Shown in pieces: positions 1-16,619 of a stretch of DNA of 64,000 nucleotides (its first letter is position 1; the number at the start of each line of letters is the position of its first letter). The notes beneath the pieces were generated by a model that was not told the DNA's origin, searched no databases, and saw only the letters and a list, made by a program, of their open reading frames with translations. The position numbers and the translations under genes were made by a program. The stretch is from Pogonophryne albipinna (taxonomy: Eukaryota; Chordata; Actinopteri; Perciformes; Artedidraconidae): contig JAPTMU010000120.1 in the NCBI GenBank assembly GCA_028583405.1, positions 355,704-419,703 of the forward strand, written 5' to 3'.

Positions 1-382
1 TGCACCCAAAACAATAAACCTGCTCGCTAACTAGCCTAAACTCAGTAACAGAATGTGGGCAACACGTTCTTCTCCACAGCCGCGCGACCTCTGAGTCAGA
101 CGTCACTTCCCCCTTTTCTATCCTACGGGTACAGCCACTCCCCCTGAACCCCGTTTCCCTGCCAACCCCCCCCCCCTCCCCTATGCAAGCCCCTCCCTCT
201 GAACCCAGGGCTCGCTACAATACTGTATATTATAATACAAAAACGCCTTTACGCTTTGGAGCTTGTTTATCCATCTGTAAGCAACTGCCAGCTAGGTCTC
301 TCAGTCACTCACTCCTGATCGTTCACTGCGCAGTGACAGCTGCTATGGGCCTGATGTGTGAAAGTGAAACTGATAGATAGAA
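1..382. other. Intron or intergenic sequence, nothing recognised
   Basis: Mixed-composition sequence with a C10 run near 168. No exon, repeat or RNA signal could be supported. Confidence 0.4.
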
Positions 383-526
383 CAAAGGTAGCCTATCAAA
401 ATGGCCCAGCCCAGCCCAGTGGGCCACACCCCACTGGGCTGGGCTGGGCCGGAACACTTACAAATGTGGGCCGATAGGATTTAGGCCCACCGGGGAAACT
501 CCCGGTATTCCCAATGGCCAGTCCGC
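383..526 (-). mobile_element. hAT-like relic with a CAGGGGCGGACTGGCC end
   Basis: Read in reverse it begins CAGGGGCGGACTGGCCATTG and continues into GGGCC-rich sequence, like the complete element at 59248-59462. No target duplication was found, so the other boundary is uncertain. Confidence 0.5.
403..450. repeat. Perfect 21-bp inverted repeat with 6-nt loop
   Basis: Arm 403-423 (GGCCCAGCCCAGCCCAGTGGG) is followed by loop CCACAC and the exact reverse complement at 430-450. It lies inside a GGGCC-rich relic that ends at about 525 with TGGCCAGTCCGCCCCTG, the reverse of the hAT-type end seen at 59248. Confidence 0.85.
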
Positions 527-759
527 CCCTGCTTTATAGCATAACGTTAGCATTTTGCTTCTGGCGATTAGATTTATGATTCGAAAATTATAAAAGTAGG
601 GAAGACATGTGGAGATTATCCGGCTGAACAAAACGTGCATTTAGGTTCGTTTTCCACAGATCTTAATTTTACAATTTTACAAAAAGCAATGGTGAAATCC
701 CATTGCTTTTTCTCGAGGGAACCAGCAGCTTACTTCCGGGTCGGCCTACAAACATATGT

Positions 760-1048
760 AATCACTCTACTACTCTATTGGCCTTTTGGGTTTTCCCTTG
801 TCTATAGTGTGTAATATGGTTTTTGTGCATGTTAATGGTCTGCAAAGGCTGAAATCGCTGTGTTAAACCCGCCTGGAACGCCTCCATTGGATGCCTTTGT
901 TTACTTCCGTGTCATAGTGACATCATTGGGTAAGACTTGAGCAGACTGGGCTCTGGTTTCAGACAGAGGGTGAAAAGAGGTGCTGCAGCACAGGCAGTAT
1001 GAGAAAAATAAAGAGCTTTTTGAACATTAAAGCATGGAGACATGTCCC
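760..1048 (+). mobile_element. Dispersed element family X, body segment flanking the 57-bp array
   Basis: It contains the diagnostic blocks TTTGGGTTTTCCCTT, GTGCATGTTAATGGTCTGC, CTCTGGTTTCAGACAGAGGG, GTGCTGCAGCACAGGCAGTA and TTAAAGCATGGAGACATG. The same order occurs in reverse orientation at 46542-46915 and 62493-62900, each next to a 57-bp array. No protein-coding capacity was seen, so it is a non-autonomous dispersed repeat of unknown class. Confidence 0.8.
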
Positions 1049-4000
1049 AGTAGAGACACTACATACTGATATACACCTGAACATCAGCAGGAGAGGACTC
1101 TTTAAAGTAGAGACACTACATACTGATATACACCTGAACATCAGCAGGAGAGGACTCTTTAAAGTAGAGACACTACATACTGATATACACCTGAACATCA
1201 GCAGGAGAGGACTCTTTAAAGTAGAGACACTACATACTGATATACACCTGAACATCAGCAGGAGAGGACTCTTTAAAGTAGAGACACTACATACTGATAT
1301 ACACCTGAACATCAGCAGGAGAGGACTCTTTAAAGTAGAGACACTAGATACTGATAAACACCTGAACATCAGCAGGAGAGGACTCTTTAAAGTAGAGACA
1401 CTACATACTGATATACACCTGAACATCAGCAGGAGATGGCTCTTTAAAGTAGAGACACTACATACTGATATACACCTGAACATCAGCAGGAGAGGACTCT
1501 TTAAAGTAGAGACACTACATACTGATATACACCTGAACATCAGCATGAGAGCACTCTTTAAAGTAGAGACACTACATACTGATATACACCTGAACATCAG
1601 CAGGAGAGGACTCTTTAAAGTAGAGACACTACATACTGATATACACCTGAACATCAGCAGGAGAGGACTCTTTACAGTAGAGACACTACATACTGATATA
1701 CACCTGAACATCAGCAGGAGAGGACTCTTTAAAGTAGAGACACTACATACTGATATACACCTGAACATCAGCAGGAGAGGACTCTTTAAAGTAGAGACAC
1801 TACATACTGATATACACCTGAACATCAGCAGGAGAGGACTCTTTAAAGTAGAGACACTACATACTGATATACACCTGAACATCAGCATGAGAGCACTCTT
1901 TAAAGTAGAGACACTACATACTGATATACACCTGAACATCAGCAGGAGAGGACTCTTTAAAGTAGAGACACTACATACTGATATACACCTGAACATCAGC
2001 AGGAGAGGACTCTTTAAAGTAGAGACACTACATACTGATATACACCTGAACATCAGCATGAGAGCACTCTTTAAAGTAGAGACACTACATACTGATATAC
2101 ACCTGAACATCAGCAGGAGACGGCTCTTTAAAGTAGAGACACTACATACTGATATACACCTGAACATCAGCAGGAGAGGACTCTTTAAAGTAGAGACACT
2201 ACATACTGATATACACCTGAACATCAGCATGAGAGCACTCTTTAAAGTAGAGACACTACATACTGATATACACCTGAACATCAGCAGGAGAGGACTCTTT
2301 AAAGTAGAGACACTACATACTGATATACACCTGAACATCAGCAGGAGAGGACTCTTTAAAGTAGAGACACTACATACTGATATACACCTGAACATCAGCA
2401 GGAGAGGACTCTTTAAAGTAGAGACACTACATACTGATATACAACTGAACATCAGCAGGAGAGGACTCTTTAAAGTAGAGACACTACATACTGATATACA
2501 CCTGAACATCAGCAGGAGAGCACTCTTTAAAGTAGAGACACTACATACTGATATACACCTGAACATCAGCAGGAGACGGCTCTTTAAAGTAGAGACACTA
2601 CATACTGATATACACCTGAACATCAGCAGGAGAGGACTCTTTAAAGTAGAGACACTACATACTGATATACACCTGAACATCAGCAGGAGAGGACTCTTTA
2701 AAGTAGAGACACTACATACTGATATACACCTGAACATCAGCAGGAGAGTACTCTTTAAAGTAGAGACATACTGATATACACCTGGACATCAGCTGGAGAG
2801 GACTCTTTAAAGTAGAGACACTACATACTGATGTACACCTGAACATCAGCAGGAGAGGACTCTTTAAAGTAGAGACACTACATACTGATGTACACCTGAA
2901 CATCAGCAGGAGAGGACTCTTTAAAGTAGAGACATACTGATATACACCTGGACATCAGCTGGAGAGGACTCTTTAAAGTAGAGACACTACATACTGATGT
3001 ACACCTGAACATCAGCAGGAGAGGACTCTTTAAAGTAGAGACACTACATACTGATATACACCTGGACATCAGCTGGAGAGGTCTCTTTAAAGTAGAGACA
3101 CTACATACTGATGTACACCTGAACATCAGCAGGAGAGGACTCTTTAAAGTAGTGACACTACATACTGATATACACCTGAACATCAGCAGGAGAGGACTCT
3201 TTAAAGTAGAGACACTACATACTGATATACACCTGAACATCATCAGGAGAGGACTCTTTAAAGTAGAGACACTACATACTGATATACACCTGAACATCAG
3301 CAGGAGAGGACTCTTTAAAGTAGAGACATACTGATATACACCTGGGCATCAGCTGGAGAGGACTCTTTAAAGTAGAGACACTACATACTGATGTACACCT
3401 GAACATCAGCAGGAGAGGACTCTTTAAAGTAGAGACACTACATACTGATATACACCTGGACATCAGCTGGAGAGGACTCTTTAAAGTAGAGACACTACAT
3501 ACTGATGTACACCTGAACATCAGCAGGAGATGACTCTTTAAAGTAGAGACACTACATACTGATATACACCTGAACATCAGCAGGAGAGGACTCTTTAAAG
3601 TAGAGACACTACATACTGATATACACCTGAACATCAGCAGGAGAGGACTCTTTAAAGTAGAGACACTACATACTGATATACACCTGAACATCAGCAGGAG
3701 TGGACTCTTTAAAGTAGAGACACTACATACTGATATACACCTGAACATCAGCAGGAGAGGACTCTTTAAAGTAGAGACACTACATACTGATATGAACCTG
3801 AACATCAGCAGGAGAGGACTCTTTAAAGTAGAGACACTACATACTGATATACACCTGAACATCAGCAGGAGAGTACTCTTTAAAGTAGAGACACTACATA
3901 CTGATATACACCTGAACATCAGCAGGAGAGGACTCTTTAAAGTAGAGACACTACATACTGATATACACCTGAACATCAGCAGGAGAGGACTCTTTACAGT

Positions 4001-6303
4001 AGAGACACTACATACTGATATACACCTGAACATCAGCAGGAGAGGACTCTTTAAAGTAGAGACACTACATACTGATATACACCTGAACATCAGCAGGAGA
4101 GGACTCTTTAAAGTAGAGACACTACATACTGATATACACCTGAACATCAGCAGGAGAGGACTCTTTAAAGTAGAGACACTACATACTGATATACACCTGA
4201 ACATCAGCAGGAGAGGACTCTTTAAAGTAGAGACACTACATACTGATATACACCTGAACATCAGCAGGAGAGGACTCTTTAAAGTAGAGACATACTGATA
4301 TACACCTGGACATCAGCTGGAGAGGACTCTTTAAAGTAGAGACACTACATACTGATGTACACCTGAACATCAGCAGGAGAGGACTCTTTAAAGTAGAGAC
4401 ACTACATACTGATGTACACCTGAACATCAGCAGGAGAGGACTCTTTAAAGTAGAGACATACTGATATACACCTGGACATCAGCTGGAGAGGACTCTTTAA
4501 AGTAGAGACACTACATACTGATGTACACCTGAACATCAGCAGGAGAGGACTCTTTAAAGTAGAGACACTACATACTGATATACACCTGGACATCAGCTGG
4601 AGAGGTCTCTTTAAAGTAGAGACACTACATACTGATGTACACCTGAACATCAGCAGGAGAGGACTCTTTAAAGTAGTGACACTACATACTGATATACACC
4701 TGAACATCAGCAGGAGAGGACTCTTTAAAGTAGAGACACTACATACTGATATACACCTGAACATCATCAGGAGAGGACTCTTTAAAGTAGAGACACTACA
4801 TACTGATATACACCTGAACATCAGCAGGAGAGGACTCTTTAAAGTAGAGACATACTGATATACACCTGGGCATCAGCTGGAGAGGACTCTTTAAAGTAGA
4901 GACACTACATACTGATGTACACCTGAACATCAGCAGGAGAGGACTCTTTAAAGTAGAGACACTACATACTGATATACACCTGGACATCAGCTGGAGAGGA
5001 CTCTTTAAAGTAGAGACACTACATACTGATGTACACCTGAACATCAGCAGGAGATGACTCTTTAAAGTAGAGACACTACATACTGATATACACCTGAACA
5101 TCAGCAGGAGAGGACTCTTTAAAGTAGAGACACTACATACTGATATACACCTGAACATCAGCAGGAGAGGACTCTTTAAAGTAGAGACACTACATACTGA
5201 TATACACCTGAACATCAGCAGGAGTGGACTCTTTAAAGTAGAGACACTACATACTGATATACACCTGAACATCAGCAGGAGAGGACTCTTTAAAGTAGAG
5301 ACACTACATACTGATATGAACCTGAACATCAGCAGGAGAGGACTCTTTAAAGTAGAGACACTACATACTGATATACACCTGAACATCAGCAGGAGAGGAC
5401 TCTTTAAAGTAGAGACACTACATACTGATATACACCTGAACATCAGCAGGAGAGGACTCTTTAAAGTAGAGACACTACATACTGATATACACCTGGACAT
5501 CAGCTGGAGAGGTCTCTTTAAAGTAGAGACACTACATACTGATGTACACCTGAACATCAGCAGGAGAGGACTCTTTAAAGTAGTGACACTACATACTGAT
5601 ATACACCTGAACATCAGCAGGAGAGGACTCTTTAAAGTAGAGACACTACATACTGATATACACCTGAACATCATCAGGAGAGGACTCTTTAAAGTAGAGA
5701 CACTACATACTGATATACACCTGAACATCAGCAGGAGAGGACTCTTTAAAGTAGAGACATACTGATATACACCTGGGCATCAGCTGGAGAGGACTCTTTA
5801 AAGTAGAGACACTACATACTGATGTACACCTGAACATCAGCAGGAGAGGACTCTTTAAAGTAGAGACACTACATACTGATATACACCTGGACATCAGCTG
5901 GAGAGGACTCTTTAAAGTAGAGACACTACATACTGATGTACACCTGAACATCAGCAGGAGATGACTCTTTAAAGTAGAGACACTACATACTGATATACAC
6001 CTGAACATCAGCAGGAGAGGACTCTTTAAAGTAGAGACACTACATACTGATATACACCTGAACATCAGCAGGAGAGGACTCTTTAAAGTAGAGACACTAC
6101 ATACTGATATACACCTGAACATCAGCAGGAGTGGACTCTTTAAAGTAGAGACACTACATACTGATATACACCTGAACATCAGCAGGAGAGGACTCTTTAA
6201 AGTAGAGACACTACATACTGATATGAACCTGAACATCAGCAGGAGAGGACTCTTTAAAGTAGAGACACTACATACTGATATACACCTGAACATCAGCAGG
6301 AGA
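1049..6303 (+). repeat. 57-bp satellite, about 92 units, with higher-order repeats
   Basis: The unit is GTAGAGACACTACATACTGA + TATACACCTGAACATCAGC + AGGAGAGGACTCTTTAAA. Because 57 = 19 x 3 and neither strand has a stop, long open frames run both ways; these are not genes. Variants include GCATGAGAGCACT units (about 1533-2235), a GGACATCAGCTGG/GATGTACACC subfamily from about 2770, and units with a 5-bp deletion (GTAGAGACATACTG). Three deleted units at 2763-3325 reappear 1,524 bp later (27 units minus 3 x 5 bp). A further block repeats at 907 bp (16 units minus 5 bp). The array starts directly after the family X flank and ends at 6303 against an L2-tail fragment. Confidence 0.97.
2763..5810 (+). 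repeat. 1,524-bp higher-order repeat within the 57-bp satellite
   Basis: Variant landmarks recur at exact spacing: the short units at 2763, 2929 and 3325 recur at 4287, 4453 and 4849; the GATATGAACC unit at 3792 recurs at 5316 (1,524) and again at 6223 (907). The third block is shortened because it jumps back about 617 bp earlier in the pattern. This is the mark of block duplication by unequal exchange, not unit-by-unit slippage. Confidence 0.85.
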
Positions 6304-6460
6304 AATTACATTTCATGTTATTTAGTTGATGCTTTTAACAACTAAAATACATGCCTATGGGAGCCATTGAGGGTTTCTCATCCAAAGACACTTTGACATG
6401 TGACTCTAGGGGTTGGGAATCCAATCACTGACTCTCTGATTGGTAGATAAAGTCGCCCCA
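6304..6460. mobile_element. Degenerate L2-type 3'-tail fragment ending the satellite
   Basis: The sequence from attacatttcatgttattta through gatgcttttaac and CATCCAAAGACACTTTGACATG to CTGATTGGTAGATAA resembles the fish L2-tail elements seen better preserved at 31590-31760 and 44127. It abuts the last 57-bp unit mid-unit (CAGCAGGAGA), as expected for an insertion or breakpoint. Confidence 0.5.
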
Positions 6461-7613
6461 TTTAAACTCTTGCTGATGTTTTTTGCAGCTGTTTTGTAGT
6501 TTAATTCAATATTTGGCTGTTAAATTGGCAGAACAAAACTGTATTTAATGATTTCCTCTGCACACAATTGAAACTTATGGTGCTATTTGATCATGTTCTG
6601 TATTTGAGGTTTACAGCAAACATGAGAAATGTGGAAAATCTAGCAAGATAGCGAGTCATATATTTGTGCAAGTTCCTCTTAAAAAAAAAAAAGAAGTGAT
6701 AAAAGCATCATTATGTAACAACAGAAATAAAGCTTGTGGAGGAATGTGAGAAACAAGGGGGCCAGTTTCAAACAGGAAATGGCTTCAGTCTGTCAGATTC
6801 ACAGAGAAGAGATGCTGTCTTTCTTTCCGCTGCCAACATTTTCAGCAGCTTTCAGAAAACGTTTGGGCAGAGATGTGTTGTGAGAGAGACACAAGCAGCA
6901 GATCTCCAGTGACAGAAACAGAACAACAAGCAGCCACTCGACATGCTGTGCACTCTCTCTTGTTTTCGAGAGGAGGAACTCGCTCTCTTGCTCTTACTAT
7001 GTTTATCACAGTTGCACTCTCCACCTACACATGGAGCCAGAAGCTCAATCCAACAAGTTTAGGCCTGTTCTCTAAAGTGGCCGCGATCTAGAAAATACAG
7101 GAATTCGGTAACTGATGTAGATGAAGACAAGAGGGATACATGCTTTAAAAAACGAACTACTAAGAGTATACTAAGACAGACTTTTTGTAGGCCACTTTAA
7201 TGGGCTGTTTAACTCTTCTGGTATCACACTTTTCACCACATTTCATAACCCCTGCTGCACGAGTTCAAAGCTCACCTATTGTGCACTTTTGTGTGAGCAC
7301 ATCCGCTCACTCGCAGGTTAAAAAGGACAGAAGGAGAAGGAGTCAGGTGAATGATTAGGGGTTTATTGTCCAAAAGAATCATGTGCCACTCAAAATAGTG
7401 CAGACGCGGAGCGGGGTCGTCCTGATCGGACCCGTTCTGTGGCCAGGAAATCCTCCCAGGAACCAGCCTACTGCAAGACAGAGCAGAATCAGGTTACCGG
7501 CATGCTTCTTATTGAGAGCATAATTACCTGATTCTGATCAGCTGTCTGGTCTCCGGCCGCTCCCATCACTCCAGCAGCCGGCGCCCTAACCACACCCCGC
7601 TACCACAATGTGT
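6461..7613. other. Unique intron-like sequence
   Basis: No exon or convincing repeat was recognised. A GC-richer patch at 7320-7610 (gggtttattgtcc... ccacaccccgctacc) could be a retroelement fragment, but there is no matching copy in the window. Confidence 0.4.
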
Positions 7614-8570
7614 TACATAAAAACCTGTCTGAAAATGAGCTGATCAGATTTTGGACACTTTATGATGTCATAACGATGTTCTGGCTTGTGTAACCATTAG
7701 CCAATCACCAACCAAGGTACCCCCCCCCCCTTATCACCTGAATCTCCTCCTAGAGCACCATTGAGTTATTTGTAACCAAATCTCTCTCAGAGGGGCGTGG
7801 GGAGGGGCTCCATATTTTCATCCAAAGTAACAGACAGAGAATCAGCACTTTGGAAACAGGGCTGAAACAGAGGGGATTATGGGTAATGCTGCAATGATCT
7901 GTTTGGTGTTTGGAGCCAAACACTTCAGAGACATGTTTTGTATATATCTGAGACCTATAATAAAGTAATGAAAAACAGTATAATAGGGGACCTTTAAACT
8001 GACGTTTAGTGCATGTAAATGGTCTACAAATGCTAATATCACTACAACATATTATTTTTTCCTCAGACCATGATGTGCCATTCCATTAAGTTTCATGAAA
8101 ATATATCCAGGAGTGTTTCTGTTATCCAAAAGACATAGATCTGTAAGGTAGTACTTTTAGATCTTAGTTGCGGTACGGCTCTTTAAAGAGGCCATCTTCT
8201 GCTTTTTGGGGTATTTCCCTTTCCTGTAGTAGTGTAGTGTAGTGTGCATGTAAATGGTCTGCAAAGGCTAAAATCCCTGTGTTCATAGTGACATCTGTAT
8301 GTAACACTTGCACTTCTATTGGCTAGCTCTCCAACACATTGTACGCGATAGGCTAAGGGGCGGGACATCTTAAAGCGGTTGACCAATCCCAACAGAGCCG
8401 GCCAGCTAACCAATCAGAGCAGAACAAAAGTAATGTTAATTCAACGAGTTTCATAAAATCATGGATTCATGTGGATCAATACGAGTGGGGAGTGATTTAG
8501 TTTCATGTTTTTTTGTATTTTAATCCAAATCTTGGTCATAAAGTCGTGTATTTTTCCCTGGTGTCCTTCC
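7614..8570 (+). mobile_element. Composite dispersed repeat (family X-related), left partner of a 24-kb inverted pair
   Basis: The whole segment recurs in reverse at 32640-34190: AAAACCTGTCTGAAAATGAG, the CTCTCTCAGAGGGGCGTGG block, CATAATCCCCTCTGTTTCAG (here reversed), TGCATGTAAATGGTCTGC and GCCGGCCAGCTAACCAATCA. The shared region runs to the CTGGTGTCC block next to the CCTT-rich tract and 41-bp array. The partner carries an extra nested MITE. No open frame of note. Confidence 0.85.
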
Positions 8571-8607
8571 TTCCTTCCCTCCCTCCCTCCCTCCCCCCCT
8601 CCCTCCA
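8562..8607 (+). repeat. (CCTT)n/(CCCT)n simple repeat
   Basis: Pyrimidine-only run of CCTT then CCCT units between the composite repeat and the 41-bp minisatellite. Confidence 0.9.
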
Positions 8608-8639
8608 CGTCTCCTGCACAGCGGTGCGGACATCGGTAG

Positions 8640-11600
8640 TCCCTTCAGACAGACAGGTAGCAGCACCTCCCACTTTACTGTCCCTTCAGACAGACAGGTA
8701 GCAGCACCTCCCACTTTACTGTCCCTTCAGACAGACAGGTAGCAGCACCTCCCACCTTACAGTCCCTTCAGACAGACAGGTAGCAGCACCTCCCACTTTA
8801 CAGTCCCTTCAGACAGACAGGTAGCAGCACCTCCCACTTTACTGTCCCTTCAGACAGACAGGTAGCAGCACCTCCCACTTTACTGTCCCTTCAGACAGAC
8901 AGGTAGCAGCACCTCCCACTTTACTGTCCCTTCAGACAGACAGGTAGCAGCACCTCCCACTTTACTGTCCCTTCAGACAGACAGGTAGCAGCACCTCCCA
9001 CCTTTCAGTCCCTTCAGACAGACAGGTAGCAGCACCTCCCACCTTTCAGTCCCTTCAGACAGACAGGTAGCGGCACCTCTCACTTTACAGTCCCTTCAGA
9101 CAGACAGGTAGCAGCACCTCCCACTTTACTGTCCCTTCAGACAGACAGGTAGCAGCACCTCCCACTTTACTGTCCCTTCAGACAGACAGGTAGCAGCACC
9201 TCCCACTTTACTGTCCCTTCAGACAGACAGGTAGCAGCACCTCCCACCTTACAGTCCCTTCAGACCGACAGGTAGCAGCACCTCCCACTTTACAGTCCCT
9301 TCAGACAGACAGGTAGCAGCACCTCCCACCTTACTGTCCCTTCAGACAGACAGGTAGCAGCACCTCCCACCTTACTGTCCCTTCAGACAGACAGGTAGCA
9401 GCACCTCCCACTTTACAGTCCCTTCAGACCGACAGGTAGCAGCACCTCCCACCTTACTGTCCCTTCAGACAGACAGGTAGCAGCACCTCCCACTTTACTG
9501 TCCCTTCAGACAGACAGGTAGCAGCACCTCCCACTTTACTGTCCCTTCAGACAGACAGGTAGCAGCACCTCCCACTTTACAGTCCCTTCAGACAGACAGG
9601 TAGCAGCACCTCCCACTTTACAGTCCCTTCAGACAGACAGGTAGTAGCACCTCCCACTTTACAGTCCCTTCAGACAGACAGGTAGCAGCACCTCCCACTT
9701 TACAGTCCCTTCAGACAGACAGGTAGCAGCACCTCCCACTTTACAGTCCCTTCAGACAGACAGGTAGCAGCACCTCTCACCTTACTGTCCCTTCAGACAG
9801 ACAGGTAGCAGCACCTCCCACTTTACTGTCCCTTCAGACAGACAGGTAGCAGCACCTCCCACCTTACTGTCCCTTCAGACAGACAGGTAGCAGCACCTCT
9901 CACTTTACAGTCCCTTCCGACAGACAGGTAGCAGCACCTCCCACTTTACTGTCCCTTCAGACAGACAGGTAGCAGCACCTCTCACTTTACAGTCCCTTCA
10001 GACAGACAGGTAGCAGCACCTCTCACCTTACTGTCCCTTCAGACAGACAGGTAGCAGCACCTCCCACTTTACAGTCCCTTCAGACAGACAGGTAGCAGCA
10101 CCTCCCACTTTACTGTCCCTTCAGACAGACAGGTAGCAGCACCTCCCACTTTACAAGCAGCACCTCCCACTTTACAGTCCCTTCAGACAGACAGGTAGCA
10201 GCACCTCCCACTTTACTGTCCTTTCAGACAGACAGGTAGCAGCACCTCCCACTTTACAGTCCCTTCAGACAGACAGGTAGCAGCACCTCCCACTTTACTG
10301 TCCCTTCAGACAGACAGGTAGCAGCACCTCCCACTTTACAGTCCCTTCAGACAGACAGGTAGCAGCACCTCCCACCTTTCAGTCCCTTCAGACAGACAGG
10401 TAGCAGCACCTCTCACTTTACAGTCCCTTCAGACAGACAGGTAGCAGCACCTCCCACTTTACTGTCCCTTCAGACAGACAGGTAGCAGCACCTCCCACTT
10501 TACAGTCCCTTCAGACAGACAGGTAGCAGCACCTCCCACTTTACAGTCCCTTCAGACAGACAGGTAGCAGCACCTCCCACTTTACAGTCCCTTCAGACAG
10601 ACAGGTAGCAGCACCTCCCACTTTACTGTCCCTTCAGACAGACAGGTAGCAGCACCTCCCACCTTACTGTCCCTTCAGACAGACAGGTAGCAGCACCTCC
10701 CACTTTACTGTCCCTTCAGACAGACAGGTAGCAGCACCTCTCACTTTACAGTCCCTTCAGACAGACAGGTAGCAGCACCTCCCACTTTACAGTCCCTTCA
10801 GACAGACAGGTAGCAGCACCTCCCACTTTACAGTCCCTTCAGACAGACAGGTAGCAGCACCTCCCACTTTACAGTCCCTTCAGACAGACAGGTAGCAGCA
10901 CCTCCCACTTTACAGTCCCTTCAGACAGACAGGTAGCAGCACCTCCCACTTTACAGTCCCTTCAGACAGACAGGTAGCAGCACCTCCCACTTTCAGTCCC
11001 TTCAGACAGACAGGTAGCAGCACCTCCCACTTTAAAGTCCCTTCAGACAGACAGGTAGCAGCACCTCCCACTTTACTGTCCCTTCAGACAGACAGGTAGC
11101 AGCACCTCCCACCTTACTGTCCCTTCAGACAGACAGGTAGCAGCACCTCCCACTTTACAGTCCCTTCAGACAGACAGGTAGCAGCACCTCTCACTTTACA
11201 GTCCCTTCAGACAGACAGGTAGCAGCACCTCCCACTTTACTGTCCCTTCAGACAGACAGGTAGCAGCACCTCCCACTTTACAGTCCCTTCAGACAGACAG
11301 GTAGCAGCACCTCCCACTTTACAGTCCCTTCAGACAGACAGGTAGCAGCACCTCCCACTTTACAGTCCCTTCAGACAGACAGGTAGCAGCACCTCCCACT
11401 TTACAGTCCCTTCAGACAGACAGGTAGCAGCACCTCTCACCTTACTGTCCCTTCAGACAGACAGGTAGCAGCACCTCCCACCTTTCAGTCCCTTCAGACA
11501 GACAGGTAGCAGCACCTCCCACTTTACTGTCCCTTCAGACAGACAGGTAGCAGCACCTCCCACCTTTCAGTCCCTTCAGACAGACAGGTAGCAGCACCTC

Positions 11601-11737
11601 CCACTTTACTGTCCCTTCAGACAGACAGGTAGCAGCACCTCCCACCTTTCAGTCCCTTCAGACAGACAGGTAGCAGCACCTCCCACTTTACAGTCCCTTC
11701 AGACAGACAGGTAGCAGCACCTCCCACTTTACTGTCC
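8640..11737 (+). repeat. 41-bp minisatellite, about 75 units
   Basis: The unit is CCCTTCAGACAGACAGGTAG + CAGCACCTCCCACTTTACAGT. The unit end alternates among TTTACTGT, TTTACAGT, CTTACTGT and CTTTCAGT, and rare units carry CAGACCGACAGG or CACCTCTCAC, so variant order could be used to trace block duplications. One unit is shortened at about 10150-10160. The array ends at CTGTCCCATTTTATGCC. No sustained open frame. Confidence 0.97.
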
Positions 11738-15210
<3,473 letters not shown>

Positions 15211-15303
15211 CTTCAACTAACTTATTGTACCTTGTCTATATCAATTATTATTAAATTAGTTGAAAAACGATATATACGTGCTGCAATCACAGCTTAAGTC
15301 TCC

Positions 15304-15304
<1 letters not shown>

Positions 15305-15343
<39 letters not shown>
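15305..15343 (+). repeat. (CA)n microsatellite
   Basis: 39-bp CA tract about 95 bp after a GT tract; the two could pair as an inverted repeat. Confidence 0.95.
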
Positions 15344-15345
<2 letters not shown>

Positions 15346-16611
15346 AAACATTCACTCTTAAATCTGTTCTCGGTGTTTCATCAAACGTCTTCCCTCTCAG
15401 TTAGTTCTGCATCGGTCAGTTTTCCGGCCGCGCTCAGTGGATCTTCATCACTGTCACTTCCTCCTGACGTGTTACTCCGTCACGTCCACGAGCCGGATCA
15501 GACCTCCTGTGGGAGAAAATCCTGTCACAGATTTGTCACACATGGCATGGTGCATTATGGGAGATCCTCGAAGTGAGTGGGAGTTCATGATGAAGGACCA
15601 TAGACTGTATGAAGGACACACACTATATAGGCACAGATAGTCCTCTATTAGAGCAGTGCCCCAATATCAATATCCTACATTAAACTAAGAATAAAGCTAC
15701 AGTGCACCTGATCCAAAGCTTGTGTTGCTTTTATAATTGTCTGCCTAATTATGACATATGAATTATATTCCTCCCCCATTCTAATTTGTTGGCACATAGT
15801 AATTGTATCTTGCCTTAAAAAATCAGCATCTTCTGATATTGCCCGTTATTTCTGAAGCACAATCTGAAAGCCTTCACTGGGAAGGTGTTAGACTTCATTT
15901 CTTTTATGTATTTATGAACAACGTAGCAGTAATTTAACCAAGGTCTGACTTAGGTTTGTTTCAAATACATACATTTTAATATCCAAAAAGTACTAATTCG
16001 AGGAATAGGTTTATGTAAAAGTAGGAAAAATCCCCTGCGTTGACTCTTTTTGAATGTGGGCCCTTTACATTCTTCATCCCGCTCACAGGAAGCATCACAT
16101 GAAGAGGAGCAGCGTTTCATGTATTGACACACACTTCAGCTCTGAGAGAAAAAAGGAAGATATTGTATATTAATGCAGCGTGTTGAAAAATTCAAGAGAA
16201 TGGAAAACACGTCGGTTAGAGCTTCTCGAGTGCTTTTCTCTCAGTATTTATTTGAAGAAAAAGGTCAACTGTGGAGGGAGGCAGCGGAGTATTACTACTC
16301 AAGCCAACTCCGCTTTAATAATACACTTTTTAGCTCTCTTCCTCCTGATTTCGTTCTCCAGGAATGAGAGATTACATAATGCTGCTGACAGCTTTCCCTC
16401 GAGGTGTGTGTGCACGCTCGCTCCTGTGCATGTGTGCATCATATGAGAGCAAAATCAAGTATTTTTGCAAGACTTTAGGCGTGCTTTGGCACCGGGAGTC
16501 AACAACAGGAAGCTGATCTGGGTCACTGACAGGGGAACAGGCTTCACCGCCCCCTGCTGGACACACACAGGAAGTGCATCTTTGTTTTAATTGGTCAAAG
16601 GAAGATGAAGA
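15344..16611. other. Unique intron sequence
   Basis: Nothing supportable; short open frames lack splice context or homology that I recognise. Confidence 0.4.
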
Positions 16612-16619
16612 GTTTAGGT

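Noticed and set aside
959..6293. Long open frames on both strands (MFRCISVCSVSTLKSPLLL and VETLHTDIHLNISRRGLFK repeats), up to about 590 codons
   Set aside because: They are translations of a 57-bp satellite whose length is a multiple of three and which lacks stops; the same occurs at 46042-46630 and 61306-62643. No splice or homology support.
1049..11737. CRISPR-like array reading of the direct repeats
   Set aside because: Units are contiguous without unique spacers, in eukaryotic intron DNA.
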